From positions 1 to 54,335 of the forward strand of contig CAJFUN010000037.1 of the NCBI GenBank assembly GCA_904420205.1: a stretch of DNA of 54,335 nt, in the 5' to 3' direction. Both the position numbers and the translations under genes were made by a program. Below the pieces are notes generated by a model. That model was not told the DNA's origin, ran no database searches, and worked only from the letters and a program-made list of their open reading frames with translations. This DNA comes from Candidatus Parachristensenella avicola (GTDB lineage: Bacteria > Bacillota > Clostridia > Christensenellales > UMGS416). Of the stretch, positions 15,937 through 24,293 are shown piece after piece. Numbering within the stretch: position 1 is the stretch's first letter; every line of letters begins with the position of its first letter.

Positions 15937-17091
15937 TCAGCCGATCAGCGCGCTAAGGATAGCTTCGGCTTCAGGACGGCAGGGCAGCGGCAGCCATAGG
16001 CGCAGCCGCCCCTTTTCTTGGGCCAGGGCCAGCGGCGCCATGGCGCCGTCCAAGGCTTGAAGGGCCCGGGACGCCAGATCCTCCGGTAGCGAGGTCCCCT
16101 GGAATGCGGCTTCAAAGACGGGCTTATACTGAGCTTTGGTTCCTTGCGTGCCTGTAAGGGCATAAAAAGCAGCAGCATCCTGCTCGGGCACCACACAAAG
16201 CATTTGTCCAGCGGCAAAGCAGGTATAATCGAGGGTGCGGTGATCCCGAGCGGCCAGCTCTATTAGCGGACGGCACTCAGTTGCAGGCAGGGAAAAGAGC
16301 GTCAGACCGTCACGGCAGGAAAGAGTAGGCTTGTCCTCCCCAAGAAGATCATCCATATTATAGCGGCCGGGCTTCCGGCCGGCCAGAAAGCGTGCGGCCT
16401 TCAGCGCGCCCATGGCGAAGACCTGGCGGCTGGCCGCATGGTGCTTGATGGAGAGCACCTCGTCCTGGCCAAAGAAGAAAACCTCATGCTCGCCGGCAAC
16501 CGTGCCGCCGCGCAGCGCATGGATCCCGATTTCCCCCTTTTGGCGACGGCAGCTGCGGCCGTGGCGCCCGAAGATATAAGGCTTGTCCCCGTCCAAAGCC
16601 TGGCGAATCGTATCCGCCAGGGCAAGGGCAGTCCCACTGGGCGCGTCCACCTTCTGGTTATGGTGGGTCTCCACAATCTCAATATCCGAATCCTCACCAA
16701 GAATCGCTGTGGCCTCAGTCAGAAGACGTTGCATGGCCTTAACGCCGACCGAAAGATTGGCCGCCTGGAAAACGGCGACCTGGCCGGCCGCGCGGTCGAC
16801 CAGACGGTTTTCTTCCTCGGTCAACCCGGTGGTGGCCAGCACAAGATTCAGATGCCGCTGACAGGCGGTGGCCAGCAGCATTGGCATGCCCTCGGGACGG
16901 GAAAAGTCGATAATGACATCGGCCTCTTCCTGCACCTCGTCGGCCTGGGAATATACGGGATAGGGCATGGGCGGATCGCTTTGAACGCGATCCACGCCGG
17001 CCACAATTTCAAGCTCGGGAAAGAGCGCCGAACACTGGGTGACCATGCGGCCCATCTTGCCGCAGCAGCCCTGCAGAATGATACGAATCAT
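15937..17091 (-). CDS. dapB: 4-hydroxy-tetrahydrodipicolinate reductase with an extra C-terminal domain
   Basis: A 384-residue protein. Residues 1-250 are a complete DapB, which reduces the DapA product with NAD(P)H in the lysine/diaminopimelate pathway: nucleotide-binding GCCGKMGR near the start, VIIDFSRPEG, the catalytic/substrate motif THHNQKVDAPSGTAL and LRGGTVAGEHEVFFFG. The family normally ends there at about 250 residues. Here about 130 more follow; the first part (GLTLFSLP, ECRPLIELAARDHR, LDYTCF, QMLCVVPEQD, AAAFYALTG) reads as the beta-alpha-beta-beta-alpha pattern of an ACT-like domain, suggesting amino-acid feedback control. That is inference. The gene follows dapA by 13 bases, with AAAGGAGG overlapping the dapA stop, and shares its riboswitch. 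Confidence 0.93.
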   Translation of the reverse strand: MIRIILQGCCGKMGRMVTQCSALFPELEIVAGVDRVQSDPPMPYPVYSQADEVQEEADVIIDFSRPEGMPMLLATACQRHLNLVLATTGLTEEENRLVDRAAGQVAVFQAANLSVGVKAMQRLLTEATAILGEDSDIEIVETHHNQKVDAPSGTALALADTIRQALDGDKPYIFGRHGRSCRRQKGEIGIHALRGGTVAGEHEVFFFGQDEVLSIKHHAASRQVFAMGALKAARFLAGRKPGRYNMDDLLGEDKPTLSCRDGLTLFSLPATECRPLIELAARDHRTLDYTCFAAGQMLCVVPEQDAAAFYALTGTQGTKAQYKPVFEAAFQGTSLPEDLASRALQALDGAMAPLALAQEKGRLRLWLPLPCRPEAEAILSALIG

Positions 17092-17104
17092 AAAGCGCCC
17101 TCCT

Positions 17105-17983
17105 TTAGATCAATCCAAATTCAGCCATGGCCGACTTCAGTACGGCCAGATTTTTTTCTTCCATAGGCGCCAGGGGCAGACGGAGCGGCCCTGCAGCAAG
17201 CCCCATCAGGTTCAGCGCGGTCTTAACGGGAATCGGGTTTGTTTCCACAAAAAGCGCGTCGATAAGGGGATTTAGACGCTGCTGCAGCGCTAGCGCGCCG
17301 GCCATATCGCCGCCCATGGCCTTGGCAACCAGATCATGGCAGGCTTTGGGCGCCACGTTGGCGGCCACTGAAATGATGCCCTGCGCGCCGCAGGCCAGAA
17401 GCGCTAGGTTCAGTTCATCGGTACCGGAATAAAAAGTCAGCTGCGGGCAGGCGCGCGCCATGGCCATCATCTGGGGCACGCTGCCGCTGGCCTCTTTAAC
17501 GGCGCGGATCAGCGGGTGCCGGGCAATCTGCTCCAGGGCTGCAGGCGTCACGTTGACCCCAGTACGGGAAGGCACGTTATATACGATCACGGGCAGCTGG
17601 GCAGCGTCGGCAACGGCATGGTAATGCGCTACAAGACCGGCGGTGTTGCATTTGTTATAATATGGCGTGACGACAAGCACCGCGTCGGCGCCCAGTTCAC
17701 GGGCCTGGCTGGAGGCGGCTACCGCCGCTGCGGTAGAATTGCTGCCGGTCCCGGCAATCACCGGGACACGGCCGGCTACGTGCTGGACGGTAAACTCGAT
17801 AACTGCCGCCTTTTCCTGGGCGGTCATGGTCGAGGGCTCGCCGGTGGTGCCAGCCACAACCAACGCGTCGGTACCGCCGGCAAGCTGCTGGTCGATCAGC
17901 TGGCCCAGGGCTTCAAAGCAAACGCCCTCCTCGGTAAAGGGCGTGACAAGCGCCGTGGCGGATCCTGTAAAGATAGGTGTCAT
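17105..17983 (-). CDS. dapA: 4-hydroxy-tetrahydrodipicolinate synthase
   Basis: A 292-residue class I aldolase that condenses pyruvate with aspartate semialdehyde, the first committed step to diaminopimelate and lysine. Visible marks are GSATALVTPF at the N terminus, GTTGEPSTM, the YNVPSRTGVN loop with the catalytic tyrosine, and the Schiff-base lysine in AVKEASGS (about residue 161). The open frame extends upstream to 18019, but the ATG at 17983 has AAAGGAGAAG 7 bases before it and gives the family length. It is the first gene of the lysine-riboswitch-controlled operon; the riboswitch terminator lies 40 bases upstream. Confidence 0.96.
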   Translation of the reverse strand: MTPIFTGSATALVTPFTEEGVCFEALGQLIDQQLAGGTDALVVAGTTGEPSTMTAQEKAAVIEFTVQHVAGRVPVIAGTGSNSTAAAVAASSQARELGADAVLVVTPYYNKCNTAGLVAHYHAVADAAQLPVIVYNVPSRTGVNVTPAALEQIARHPLIRAVKEASGSVPQMMAMARACPQLTFYSGTDELNLALLACGAQGIISVAANVAPKACHDLVAKAMGGDMAGALALQQRLNPLIDALFVETNPIPVKTALNLMGLAAGPLRLPLAPMEEKNLAVLKSAMAEFGLI

Positions 17984-18020
17984 AACTGTACTTCTCCTTT
18001 CGGGCATAAAGCCGGACACG

Positions 18021-18046
18021 AAAAAAGCGCGCCGCCGACGCGCCTT
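18021..18046 (-). terminator. Terminator hairpin of the lysine riboswitch
   Basis: On the minus strand AAGGCGCG (18046-18039) pairs with CGCGCTTT (18031-18024) around a 7-base loop, running into six T. It lies between the aptamer and dapA, the expected place for the expression platform that stops transcription when lysine is bound. Confidence 0.75.
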
Positions 18047-18120
18047 CCCATAAAGACGCGCCGTGAGGATAGAGGAGGATATGGCCTACATTGCGCCCGG
18101 TTGACCGATTTTATGCCAAC

Positions 18121-18289
18121 TGGCTAGCGCTCCATCCCGTAGGATGACAATCGCAGCGCTCTTCGCCACTGCGACCAGACGCCGGGAGGACAGCCCCCGG
18201 GCGCCTTCGGCGGAACCTGCCTTTCGCCGGCTTCTTTGGATGGCTGTCGTCCTCCACCGGCTACTAATCAAAAACCGCACCTCTAACCA
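18121..18289 (-). ncRNA. Lysine riboswitch (L box) upstream of dapA-dapB
   Basis: Reading the minus strand, the leader has the conserved L-box blocks: TTAGAGGTGCG followed by AGTAGCCGG, then GCCGGCGAAAGGCAG, CCGCCGAAGG and GGGGGCTGTC, and it closes with GGATGGAGCGCTAGCC. The outer stem P1 forms between TGGTTAG (18289-18283) and CTAGCCA (18127-18121). These blocks are the same and in the same order as in Bacillus lysC leaders. Lysine binding should stabilise the aptamer and let the downstream hairpin at 18046-18021 terminate transcription. Confidence 0.88.
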
Positions 18290-18312
18290 TACTATGCTGC
18301 TTTATTTAGCCA

Positions 18313-18342
18313 AGTTTATCATCCTACGCCTTTACTTGTCAA
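18313..18342 (-). promoter_or_regulatory. Promoter of the lysine riboswitch-dapA-dapB transcript
   Basis: TTGACA on the minus strand (18342-18337) is followed after 18 bases by TAAACT (18318-18313). Transcription would begin near 18306, just ahead of the aptamer's first stem. Confidence 0.6.
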
Positions 18343-18423
18343 TCGACCCGCGGCCTTGACGGCGTTAAGATTCGGCAAAAATCGCTGTAGGGGTGCAATA
18401 TTTGGTGAAATTGTGTAAACCGC

Positions 18424-18452
18424 TTGGAGTTGAGCGCCTTTGTGTGTATAAT
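18424..18452 (+). promoter_or_regulatory. Promoter of the DUF624 gene
   Basis: TTGGAG (18424-18429), a 17-base spacer and a perfect TATAAT (18447-18452), 31 bases ahead of the start codon at 18483. Confidence 0.7.
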
Positions 18453-18482
18453 ATATGTACGCTACTAGAAGGAGGAACGTAT

Positions 18483-19436
18483 ATGTTTCGCGGTCTGTTC
18501 AACCGGCTTTATGTGGGTAAGAATCGGAAGGATCTGGAAAAGGAGGATATGGCCACAAGCCCGGTTCAGTTGTTTTTCGAGGTCCTTGGCGTGCGCATTT
18601 GGGATCTCGTCAAGCTCAGTCTGATGTTTTCGGTTTTCTGCATCCCCGTATTGGTGTGGGGCAACATTAACTTTTCCGCGATGCTCAACATGGGGCCGGA
18701 CGAAAGCTATATTTCCTATGTGCTCATCTTCCTGCTGGGGCTGATTCCATGCCTGCTGCTGGTCGGCGTAGGGCTGTGCGGATTGGCCGCGGTCACCAGC
18801 CGGTATGCTCGGGACATGCACGCCTGGGTGTGGACGGACTTCCTTGCGGGAATTAAGGAAAACTGGAAGCAGTCAATCCCGATGAGTCTGATCAACGGGG
18901 TCGTGCTGTTTGTCGGCTTCTATGCGTTTTCCTTTTATGGCTACATGGGCCAAATAAACGGCTCGCTGTTTTTCACCTTCATGCAATACCTCATGGCAGT
19001 GATCTGCCTGGCCATTTTGGCGATCAACCTGTATTATTGGCCTATGATGGTGACCTATGCACTGCCGGTGAAACGGCTGCTGCAGTATTCCTTTAGCCTA
19101 GTGATCCTCCGGCTGCCTTATACGCTGCTTTTCGGCGCGCTGACGCTTTTGCCCCTGGGCCTTTCAGTATGGGCCAGCCTGTACTGGGACGCGGCGATCT
19201 ATATAGCCATTTTGCTGTATGCGGGAATCGGCTTCGCCTTTATTCAGTATATGCTCTCGTCCTATGCCCAGGCCTCTTTCCGCAAGCATATTAAAGATGC
19301 CGACGCTAAACCAGAGGAGGAGCACGCCACCGACCGCAGGCCCAACCCCCGCAAGCCGGAAGAGCCTAAGGGCGTATGGACCTTCCTGGATGAGGATGAA
19401 GCGGAGGCTAAATCCGAGAATAAGGACGCCAAATAG
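18483..19436 (+). CDS. DUF624 (YesL-like) membrane protein
   Basis: A 317-residue integral membrane protein of the DUF624/YesL family. The opening MFRGLFNRLYVGKN is followed by about six hydrophobic segments (first near 35-55, then 75-105, 140-160, 170-195, 210-240, 245-270) and a charged cytoplasmic tail of about 50 residues rich in Glu, Asp and Lys. Function is unknown; relatives often sit beside sugar ABC transporter genes, but none adjoins this one. The longer frame from 18393 overlaps the promoter; the ATG at 18483 has AAGGAGG 8 bases upstream. Confidence 0.85.
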   Translation: MFRGLFNRLYVGKNRKDLEKEDMATSPVQLFFEVLGVRIWDLVKLSLMFSVFCIPVLVWGNINFSAMLNMGPDESYISYVLIFLLGLIPCLLLVGVGLCGLAAVTSRYARDMHAWVWTDFLAGIKENWKQSIPMSLINGVVLFVGFYAFSFYGYMGQINGSLFFTFMQYLMAVICLAILAINLYYWPMMVTYALPVKRLLQYSFSLVILRLPYTLLFGALTLLPLGLSVWASLYWDAAIYIAILLYAGIGFAFIQYMLSSYAQASFRKHIKDADAKPEEEHATDRRPNPRKPEEPKGVWTFLDEDEAEAKSENKDAK

Positions 19437-19442
19437 CATCGA

Positions 19443-19472
19443 AGCATAGGCCAGCTCCTGCAGCCCATACTA
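19443..19472 (+). promoter_or_regulatory. Sigma-G-like forespore promoter of the spore protein gene
   Basis: AGCATA (19443-19448), 17 bases, then CATACTA (19466-19472). The forespore sigma-G consensus is roughly TGMATA with CATACTA at 17-18 bases, so the -10 is perfect and the -35 matches five of six. It lies directly ahead of the ribosome binding site AGGAGG (19481-19486) of the spore protein. Confidence 0.65.
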
Positions 19473-19494
19473 AGGGGGATAGGAGGTTTGGCGT

Positions 19495-19719
19495 ATGGAA
19501 CGGACGAAAAAGAAAAAGCTTGACCCGCGGGCGCCGATGAAGTGGCAGATCGCCCGGGAGCTTGGACTGGAGCAAATCATTGAACAGGAAGGATGGGGTG
19601 GGTTGACTTCCTCCCAGGCCGGCCGGATCGGAGGGATCCTGGCCAGCCGCCTTCCCAAGGCGAAAAAGGGGGATAGGTCGGAGAATGGAGGCTTATCAGG
19701 CCCTGGCGAGGGTCTATGA
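19495..19719 (+). CDS. Alpha/beta-type small acid-soluble spore protein
   Basis: A 74-residue basic protein with the conserved core of alpha/beta SASP: MKWQIARELGLEQ, then EQEGWGGLTSSQAGRIGG and ILASRL. Such proteins coat and protect DNA in the dormant spore. The SspF-like branch shares the EEGWG segment. The upstream sequence carries a sigma-G-like promoter and AGGAGG 8 bases before the ATG, both fitting forespore expression. The last 35 bases overlap the start of the methyltransferase gene, and the C-terminal 20 residues (KGDRSENGGLSGPGEGL) look like a read-out into that overlap rather than family sequence. Confidence 0.82.
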   Translation: MERTKKKKLDPRAPMKWQIARELGLEQIIEQEGWGGLTSSQAGRIGGILASRLPKAKKGDRSENGGLSGPGEGL

Positions 19720-20428
19720 TCGGCTAATGGACGACGAAGAGCGCACGCTATGGATCAAAAGCACCATAGCGCTTTTGCGTGGTTCCGGCATATCGCCCGG
19801 CGACGCAGTAGCGGACCTGGCCTGCGGTACGGGTGCGCTGTCTATCCCGCTTGCGCAGGCGGGATACCGGGTAACGGCGCTGGATATCAACGAGGCCATG
19901 CTGATGCAGGCCCGCCAAAAAGCCGGCGGCTTGCCGGTCGCTTGGGTGCGCCAGGATATGGCAAGCCTAGCGCTGCATCGGCCGGTTTCGGCCGTTAATT
20001 GCGCCTGCGACGGCGTGAATTATCTAACGAGTCCGGCGGCGGTGGCGCAGTGCTTTGCCGCAGTTTATCGGGCGCTGCTTCCGGGTGGCCTTTTTGTGTT
20101 CGACGTCAGTACCGAGGCAAAGCTGACGTCAATGGACGGCGAGCTTTATGGGCTGGACGAGGACGATGTCGCTTATTTATGGCGCAATGAGTTGGATCTG
20201 AAAACCCGGGTGTTGACCATGGATATTACGCTGTTTGTCGATCGGGGTGACGGGCTGTTCGAGCGAATGGAGGAAACGCATCGCCAGCGGGCCCATACCC
20301 ATGAAGAGCTTATGAACGCACTGGAGCGCGCGGGGTTTGAGCGTATCCAGGCGTTCAGCGGCCTTTCGCAGTCGCCGCTGCAAGAGGGCGATTTGCGCAG
20401 GCGATATACGGCCTACCGGCCGGAATAG
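19685..20428 (+). CDS. Class I SAM-dependent methyltransferase
   Basis: A 247-residue methyltransferase of the Rossmann-fold class I type. Its start MEAYQALARVYDRLM is typical of a small-molecule methyltransferase subfamily common in Clostridia. Motif I is VADLACGTGALSIPLAQ (about residues 43-59), followed by VTALDINEAML (acidic SAM ribose ligand) and the FVFDVST strand. The substrate is unknown. It overlaps the spore protein gene by 35 bases and lies 12 bases ahead of the metallo-hydrolase, so it may be read from a promoter inside or before the spore gene. Confidence 0.9.
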   Translation: MEAYQALARVYDRLMDDEERTLWIKSTIALLRGSGISPGDAVADLACGTGALSIPLAQAGYRVTALDINEAMLMQARQKAGGLPVAWVRQDMASLALHRPVSAVNCACDGVNYLTSPAAVAQCFAAVYRALLPGGLFVFDVSTEAKLTSMDGELYGLDEDDVAYLWRNELDLKTRVLTMDITLFVDRGDGLFERMEETHRQRAHTHEELMNALERAGFERIQAFSGLSQSPLQEGDLRRRYTAYRPE

Positions 20429-20440
20429 AGGGAGGGGCAT

Positions 20441-21265
20441 ATGAAAGTACAGATTTTGGGTACGGCAGCGGCAGAGGGGTTCCCGGCGCTGTTCTGCCAC
20501 TGCGACGCCTGCATGCGGGCTTGGGCGAAGGGCGGACGCAACCTGCGCACCCGCTCCGGGGTGCTGGTGGATGATCATGTGATGATCGAATATTCTTCCG
20601 ACAGCCTCATGCATATGTATCAGCACCATGTGGACTTTATGAATGTGGACACGCTGCTGCTATCCCATGATCATGAAGACCATCTTTATGTGGACGAATT
20701 TTTTTGCCGTACGCCAGGATTTACCGCCAGCTATGACGAGCTTAAACCCTTGACCGTGGCGGGGAACGAGGCCTGCAAGGCTAAACTGGAGCGAGCGTCG
20801 GGCTACGGAGATAAGGGAAAGATACGCTTTGAGACCCTGCTGCCCGGCCAGGTAACAGAGCTGGGCGGCATGACGGTGACCGCCTGCCCGGCCCGTCACG
20901 ACCCCAACCAAAAGCCGCTGGTCTTTATCCTGGAGAAGGACGGTAAGCGCATGTTCTATGGGCATGATTCCGGCTACTATCTGGAGGAAACCTGGGCAAT
21001 GCTTCAGGGCAAGCGGCTGGATCTTGTGCTGCTGGACTGCACCCATGGGCGCTTCAGCGCCGGCATGACCGGCGGGCATCAGGGCTTCCCGGAGAATCTG
21101 AAGGTACGCGAACGAATGCTGAAGGACGGAATTGCCGATGAGAATACGATATTCTGCGTCACCCACTTTTCCCATAACGGCGGGGCTGATTACGACGATA
21201 TGGTCGCATTAGCCGTGCCGCAGGGATTCGTCGTAGCCTATGACGGTATCGTATTTCATATTTAG
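20441..21265 (+). CDS. MBL-fold metallo-hydrolase
   Basis: A 274-residue metallo-beta-lactamase-fold hydrolase. The metal-binding motif SHDHEDHLY (HxHxDH) is near residue 73, preceded by LGTAAAEGFPALFCHCDAC, which resembles PhnP-like phosphodiesterases; further ligands are CPARHDPN, YGHDSGYY, DCTHG and VTHFSHNG. The FCHCDAC cysteine cluster is a usual feature of the PhnP-like branch. The substrate is unknown, and no phosphonate genes adjoin. It ends just before a strong hairpin terminator. Confidence 0.88.
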   Translation: MKVQILGTAAAEGFPALFCHCDACMRAWAKGGRNLRTRSGVLVDDHVMIEYSSDSLMHMYQHHVDFMNVDTLLLSHDHEDHLYVDEFFCRTPGFTASYDELKPLTVAGNEACKAKLERASGYGDKGKIRFETLLPGQVTELGGMTVTACPARHDPNQKPLVFILEKDGKRMFYGHDSGYYLEETWAMLQGKRLDLVLLDCTHGRFSAGMTGGHQGFPENLKVRERMLKDGIADENTIFCVTHFSHNGGADYDDMVALAVPQGFVVAYDGIVFHI

Positions 21266-21280
21266 CTTTAGCACAATTTA

Positions 21281-21307
21281 CAAAAAGCGGCAATTTTGCC
21301 GCTTTTT
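21281..21307 (+). terminator. Terminator after the metallo-hydrolase gene
   Basis: CAAAAAGCGGCAA pairs perfectly with TTGCCGCTTTTTG around a TT-rich loop. The symmetric A and T runs would let it act in both directions. Confidence 0.92.
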
Positions 21308-21339
21308 GTGCGTCCCTGCTGTCCGCCGGCAGGGTGCTG

Positions 21340-21348
21340 TGTTATAAT
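21340..21348 (+). promoter_or_regulatory. Extended -10 promoter of the CobW-family gene
   Basis: TGTTATAAT (TGn-TATAAT) lies 31 bases before the start codon. The -35 region is poor, as is common with extended -10 promoters. Confidence 0.6.
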
Positions 21349-21379
21349 AGCCTTATTCTTTAAATTGAAGGAGCAGGCA

Positions 21380-22375
21380 ATGCAAACAAATCCCATTAAG
21401 CTGGATGTGGTTTCCGGTTTCCTTGGCGCGGGCAAGACCACTTTTATCTTAAAGATGCTGGCAGACGTGTGCCAGGGCGAACGTGTCGCTGTTTTAGAAA
21501 ACGAATTTGGCAAGGTCGGCCTAGACGGTACGCTGCTGAGCGAGGGCGCGCCGCTGGCGGTGAAGGAGCTGGCGTCCGGATGCATCTGCTGCGAGCTGGC
21601 GGGCCCCTTTGAGGCGGGTATCCTGCAGCTTATCGAGGAGCAGCAGCCGGACCGCATCATTGTGGAGCCCACCGGCGTTGCGCGGCTGAGCGACGTGCTG
21701 GCCACGTTGCAGCGGCCCGCCATTGCCCAGCGGTGCTTGCTGGAGCGGGTCATCACCATTGTGGACGCTTCGCGTTTTGCCATGATGGAGCAGCTGGCGG
21801 GCGTGTTCTTCTCCGACCAACTGCTTAACGCCGGCGCGATCGCAGTATCCAAAACCCAGGGGATGCCGGAACGAAACCTGATCTCCCTGGCGGACAGGAT
21901 CGACGATTATGCGCCAGAAGTACCGGTTTTCACCGGAGACTGGGAAAAGGAGGGCGTTGCCGCTATCTGTGCGGCGGCCAATCTGCTGCGCCCCGTGGTG
22001 CGTTTGTCCTCGGATCAAGAAATCCCCTTTGTCTCAACGACAATCCAACTGACCAAGCCTGTGCGCCCCAAGCAGCTGGTCGAGATGGTATCGGCGCTGG
22101 ATGACGGCGGCTTTGGCCAAGTGATGCGGGTGAAGGCGCTTTTTCGGGACAATATGGGCGGATGGCGGGTGCTGCAGGCAGTTAGCGGGGACTGCCGCGT
22201 GCAGGATGCCCCAGGCAGGGGAAACTGCGCCATCACCTTTATCGGCCGCAATTTGGACGTTCCGGGCCTGCGGAAGCACTTCGGCGCGCTGGCCGGCACT
22301 GTGCCGGTGGGGCGGCTGCGCCGCCGGATCGTGGTGGATTCTCCGGAAGCGGAGCGTCCCCAGGAGGACGAATAA
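21380..22375 (+). CDS. CobW/G3E-family GTPase, putative metal chaperone
   Basis: A 331-residue P-loop GTPase of the CobW/COG0523 group, proteins that deliver metals such as zinc or cobalt to target enzymes. VVSGFLGAGKTTF is Walker A (about residues 10-22), ENEFGKVGLD follows, SGCICCEL carries the metal-binding CxCC motif (about 68-75), IVEPTGVARL is the switch segment and AVSKTQ the guanine-binding loop. A C-terminal CobW_C-like domain (about 220-320) is present. The histidine-rich stretch of many zinc chaperones is missing. The frame opens upstream at 21296 inside the preceding terminator; the ATG at 21380 has GAAGGAG before it. Metal and client cannot be told from the sequence. Confidence 0.9.
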   Translation: MQTNPIKLDVVSGFLGAGKTTFILKMLADVCQGERVAVLENEFGKVGLDGTLLSEGAPLAVKELASGCICCELAGPFEAGILQLIEEQQPDRIIVEPTGVARLSDVLATLQRPAIAQRCLLERVITIVDASRFAMMEQLAGVFFSDQLLNAGAIAVSKTQGMPERNLISLADRIDDYAPEVPVFTGDWEKEGVAAICAAANLLRPVVRLSSDQEIPFVSTTIQLTKPVRPKQLVEMVSALDDGGFGQVMRVKALFRDNMGGWRVLQAVSGDCRVQDAPGRGNCAITFIGRNLDVPGLRKHFGALAGTVPVGRLRRRIVVDSPEAERPQEDE

Positions 22376-22385
22376 GCAACGGACA

Positions 22386-22422
22386 AAAGCGCCGCTTTCC
22401 CAGTGCAGGAAAGCGGCGCTTT
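22386..22422. terminator. Bidirectional terminator between the CobW gene and fucI
   Basis: AAAGCGCCGCTTTCC pairs perfectly with GGAAAGCGGCGCTTT around a 7-base loop, between two convergent genes. Confidence 0.9.
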
Positions 22423-22448
22423 GCTATGCTGTCGGCTGTAGCCGGCGG

Positions 22449-24251
22449 CTATTTTTTATAGAAGGGGCCATAGGTGGCGCAGGCGCGGTAGTCGGCGCCT
22501 TCCTTATCCATGCCGAAGGCATTCCAAGCGGCGGGGCGGAAAATTTTCTCCACCGGCACATTATGCAGCGCTACGGGGATACGCAGCATGGAGCAAAGGG
22601 TGATAAGATCGGCGCCGATGTGGCCATAGCTGATGGCGCCGTGGTTGGCGCCCCAGTTGTTCATCACCTCATAGGCGGTCTTGAAGGGGCTGCCCTCCTT
22701 GCCGTCGCAGCGGGGCGTGAACCAGGTGCAGGGCCAGGTGTAATCGGTGCGCTTCCAGAGCGTATCGGTCACCTCGTCCGGCAGCTGGACAGTCCAGCCT
22801 TCGGCAATCTGCAGTACCGGGCCCAGCCCGTCCACCAGATTCAGCCGGATCATGGTAGCCGGCATCTGATATTCGGTAACAAAGCGGGAGGAATAGCCGC
22901 CGCCACGGAAATAGCCAAGATCAGCGTAGTTCCAGGTGGTGTGCTTCATAATTTCCTCCTGATCGGCTTGGGTTACGTCGAACCACTGCTTCATCAGGTG
23001 CTCGCCGGATTCATTGACCGCCCGGCCGTTGGCGTCCAGGCAGCAGGCGCCGGAATTAATAAGGTGGATGATACCGCCGTTCTCCTTGGCGACGCCTTCC
23101 AGCTCATAGCCTGTGCAGCGCTTGACAGCGTCGGGGCTCCAATAGGTGCGCACGTCGGCAAACATCTGAGGACGGTTGGTCAGCAGCTTCATGAACATCA
23201 TACCAAGACCGTTGAGCACGTCGTTCTCGGTGGCGAGGATATAGGGCTCGCGGGCGCCGGTATGGTCAAAGGAGGTGTTGAGCATAGCCTCGGGGAAGTC
23301 GCAGTTGGGATAAAAATCCGTCCACTGGCGCTGGCCCTGGAAGCCCGCCGCCAGCGCATTGTGCCCGACGGCCTCCTCTTCGCAGCCCTCCGGCAAATTG
23401 GGGTTGCCGTTCATCAGGTCTTTGATGATCAGATACATCTTCAGGGTGAATTCCCAATCTTTGTCCTTCTGCTCACGGGATTTTTGCAGCTCGGCAGGGT
23501 TCTTATCAAAGCCTTCCACCACATGCTGGTCGGCCCAGGCCTTCAGCTGCTTGTATTCCTCCTTGTCATAGATGCCCAAGGTCATGCGGCGGATGACCTC
23601 CACCTCATCGACCGATTCGACACGCATCCCTAGATATTCCTCGATGAACTTGGAGTCGATGATGGAACCGCCGATACCCATGGTGACGGAGCCGATCTGC
23701 AGGTAGGATTTGCCCCGCATGGTGGCGGCAGCGACAGCCGCACGGGCAAAGCGCAGCAGTTTTTCCTTCACATCCTCGGGGATGGAAGTATCGTCGGCGT
23801 CCTGCACCTCATGACCGTAGATGCCAAAAGCCGGCAGGCCTTTCTGCGCGTGGGTAGCCAGCACGCTGGCCAGATAGACGGCACCGGGGCGCTCCGTGCC
23901 GTTAAAGCCCCACACAGCCTTGATGGTGTTGCGGTCCATGTCCATCGTCTCCGAGCCATAGCACCAGCAGGGGGTGACGGTCAGCGTAATCGCAACGCCC
24001 TCGCGACGGAACTTTTCCTCGCATGCGGCCGATTCTGCCACACGGCCGATGGTGGTATCGGCGATGATGACCTTGACCGGATCGCCGTTGGAATAGCGGA
24101 GGTTCTCCTCCAGCAGCTTTGCGGCGGACCGCGCCATGTTCATGGTCTGCTCTTCAAGACCTTCGCGAACCTTTAGCGCTCCGCGGCGGCCGTCAATGGT
24201 CGGCCGGATACCGATGACCGGATAGGCGCCGATGTATCGATTCTTCGCCAT
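22449..24251 (-). CDS. fucI: L-fucose isomerase
   Basis: A 600-residue enzyme that converts L-fucose to L-fuculose, the first step of fucose catabolism (also D-arabinose in many members). The E. coli enzyme is 591 residues. The N-terminal [21 protein letters not shown], the [19 protein letters not shown] segment, [14 protein letters not shown] and the C-terminal [17 protein letters not shown] ending (here [14 protein letters not shown]) are the family marks. Frames extend to 24293 with an alternative ATG; I chose 24251 because AAAGGAGG lies 11 bases upstream and the protein then begins as in relatives. No fuculokinase or aldolase adjoins. It diverges from a solute-binding lipoprotein gene. 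Confidence 0.93.
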   Translation of the reverse strand: MAKNRYIGAYPVIGIRPTIDGRRGALKVREGLEEQTMNMARSAAKLLEENLRYSNGDPVKVIIADTTIGRVAESAACEEKFRREGVAITLTVTPCWCYGSETMDMDRNTIKAVWGFNGTERPGAVYLASVLATHAQKGLPAFGIYGHEVQDADDTSIPEDVKEKLLRFARAAVAAATMRGKSYLQIGSVTMGIGGSIIDSKFIEEYLGMRVESVDEVEVIRRMTLGIYDKEEYKQLKAWADQHVVEGFDKNPAELQKSREQKDKDWEFTLKMYLIIKDLMNGNPNLPEGCEEEAVGHNALAAGFQGQRQWTDFYPNCDFPEAMLNTSFDHTGAREPYILATENDVLNGLGMMFMKLLTNRPQMFADVRTYWSPDAVKRCTGYELEGVAKENGGIIHLINSGACCLDANGRAVNESGEHLMKQWFDVTQADQEEIMKHTTWNYADLGYFRGGGYSSRFVTEYQMPATMIRLNLVDGLGPVLQIAEGWTVQLPDEVTDTLWKRTDYTWPCTWFTPRCDGKEGSPFKTAYEVMNNWGANHGAISYGHIGADLITLCSMLRIPVALHNVPVEKIFRPAAWNAFGMDKEGADYRACATYGPFYKK

Positions 24252-24293
24252 TCGTATATGATCCTCCTTTTTCATGGGATATCCACCCATCAA

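Noticed and set aside
18024..18062. GACGCGCC/GGCGCGCC repeats as a repeat element or phage attachment site
   Set aside because: They are explained by the riboswitch terminator and its competing stems.
21296..21379. Upstream start for the CobW-family protein
   Set aside because: The extra codons overlap the preceding terminator and the promoter; the ATG at 21380 has a ribosome binding site and the family start.
22206..23633. Long 475-codon open frame opposite L-fucose isomerase
   Set aside because: It is antisense to a well-matched enzyme, overlaps the end of the CobW gene and its terminator, and has no family resemblance; long antisense frames are common in GC-rich coding DNA.
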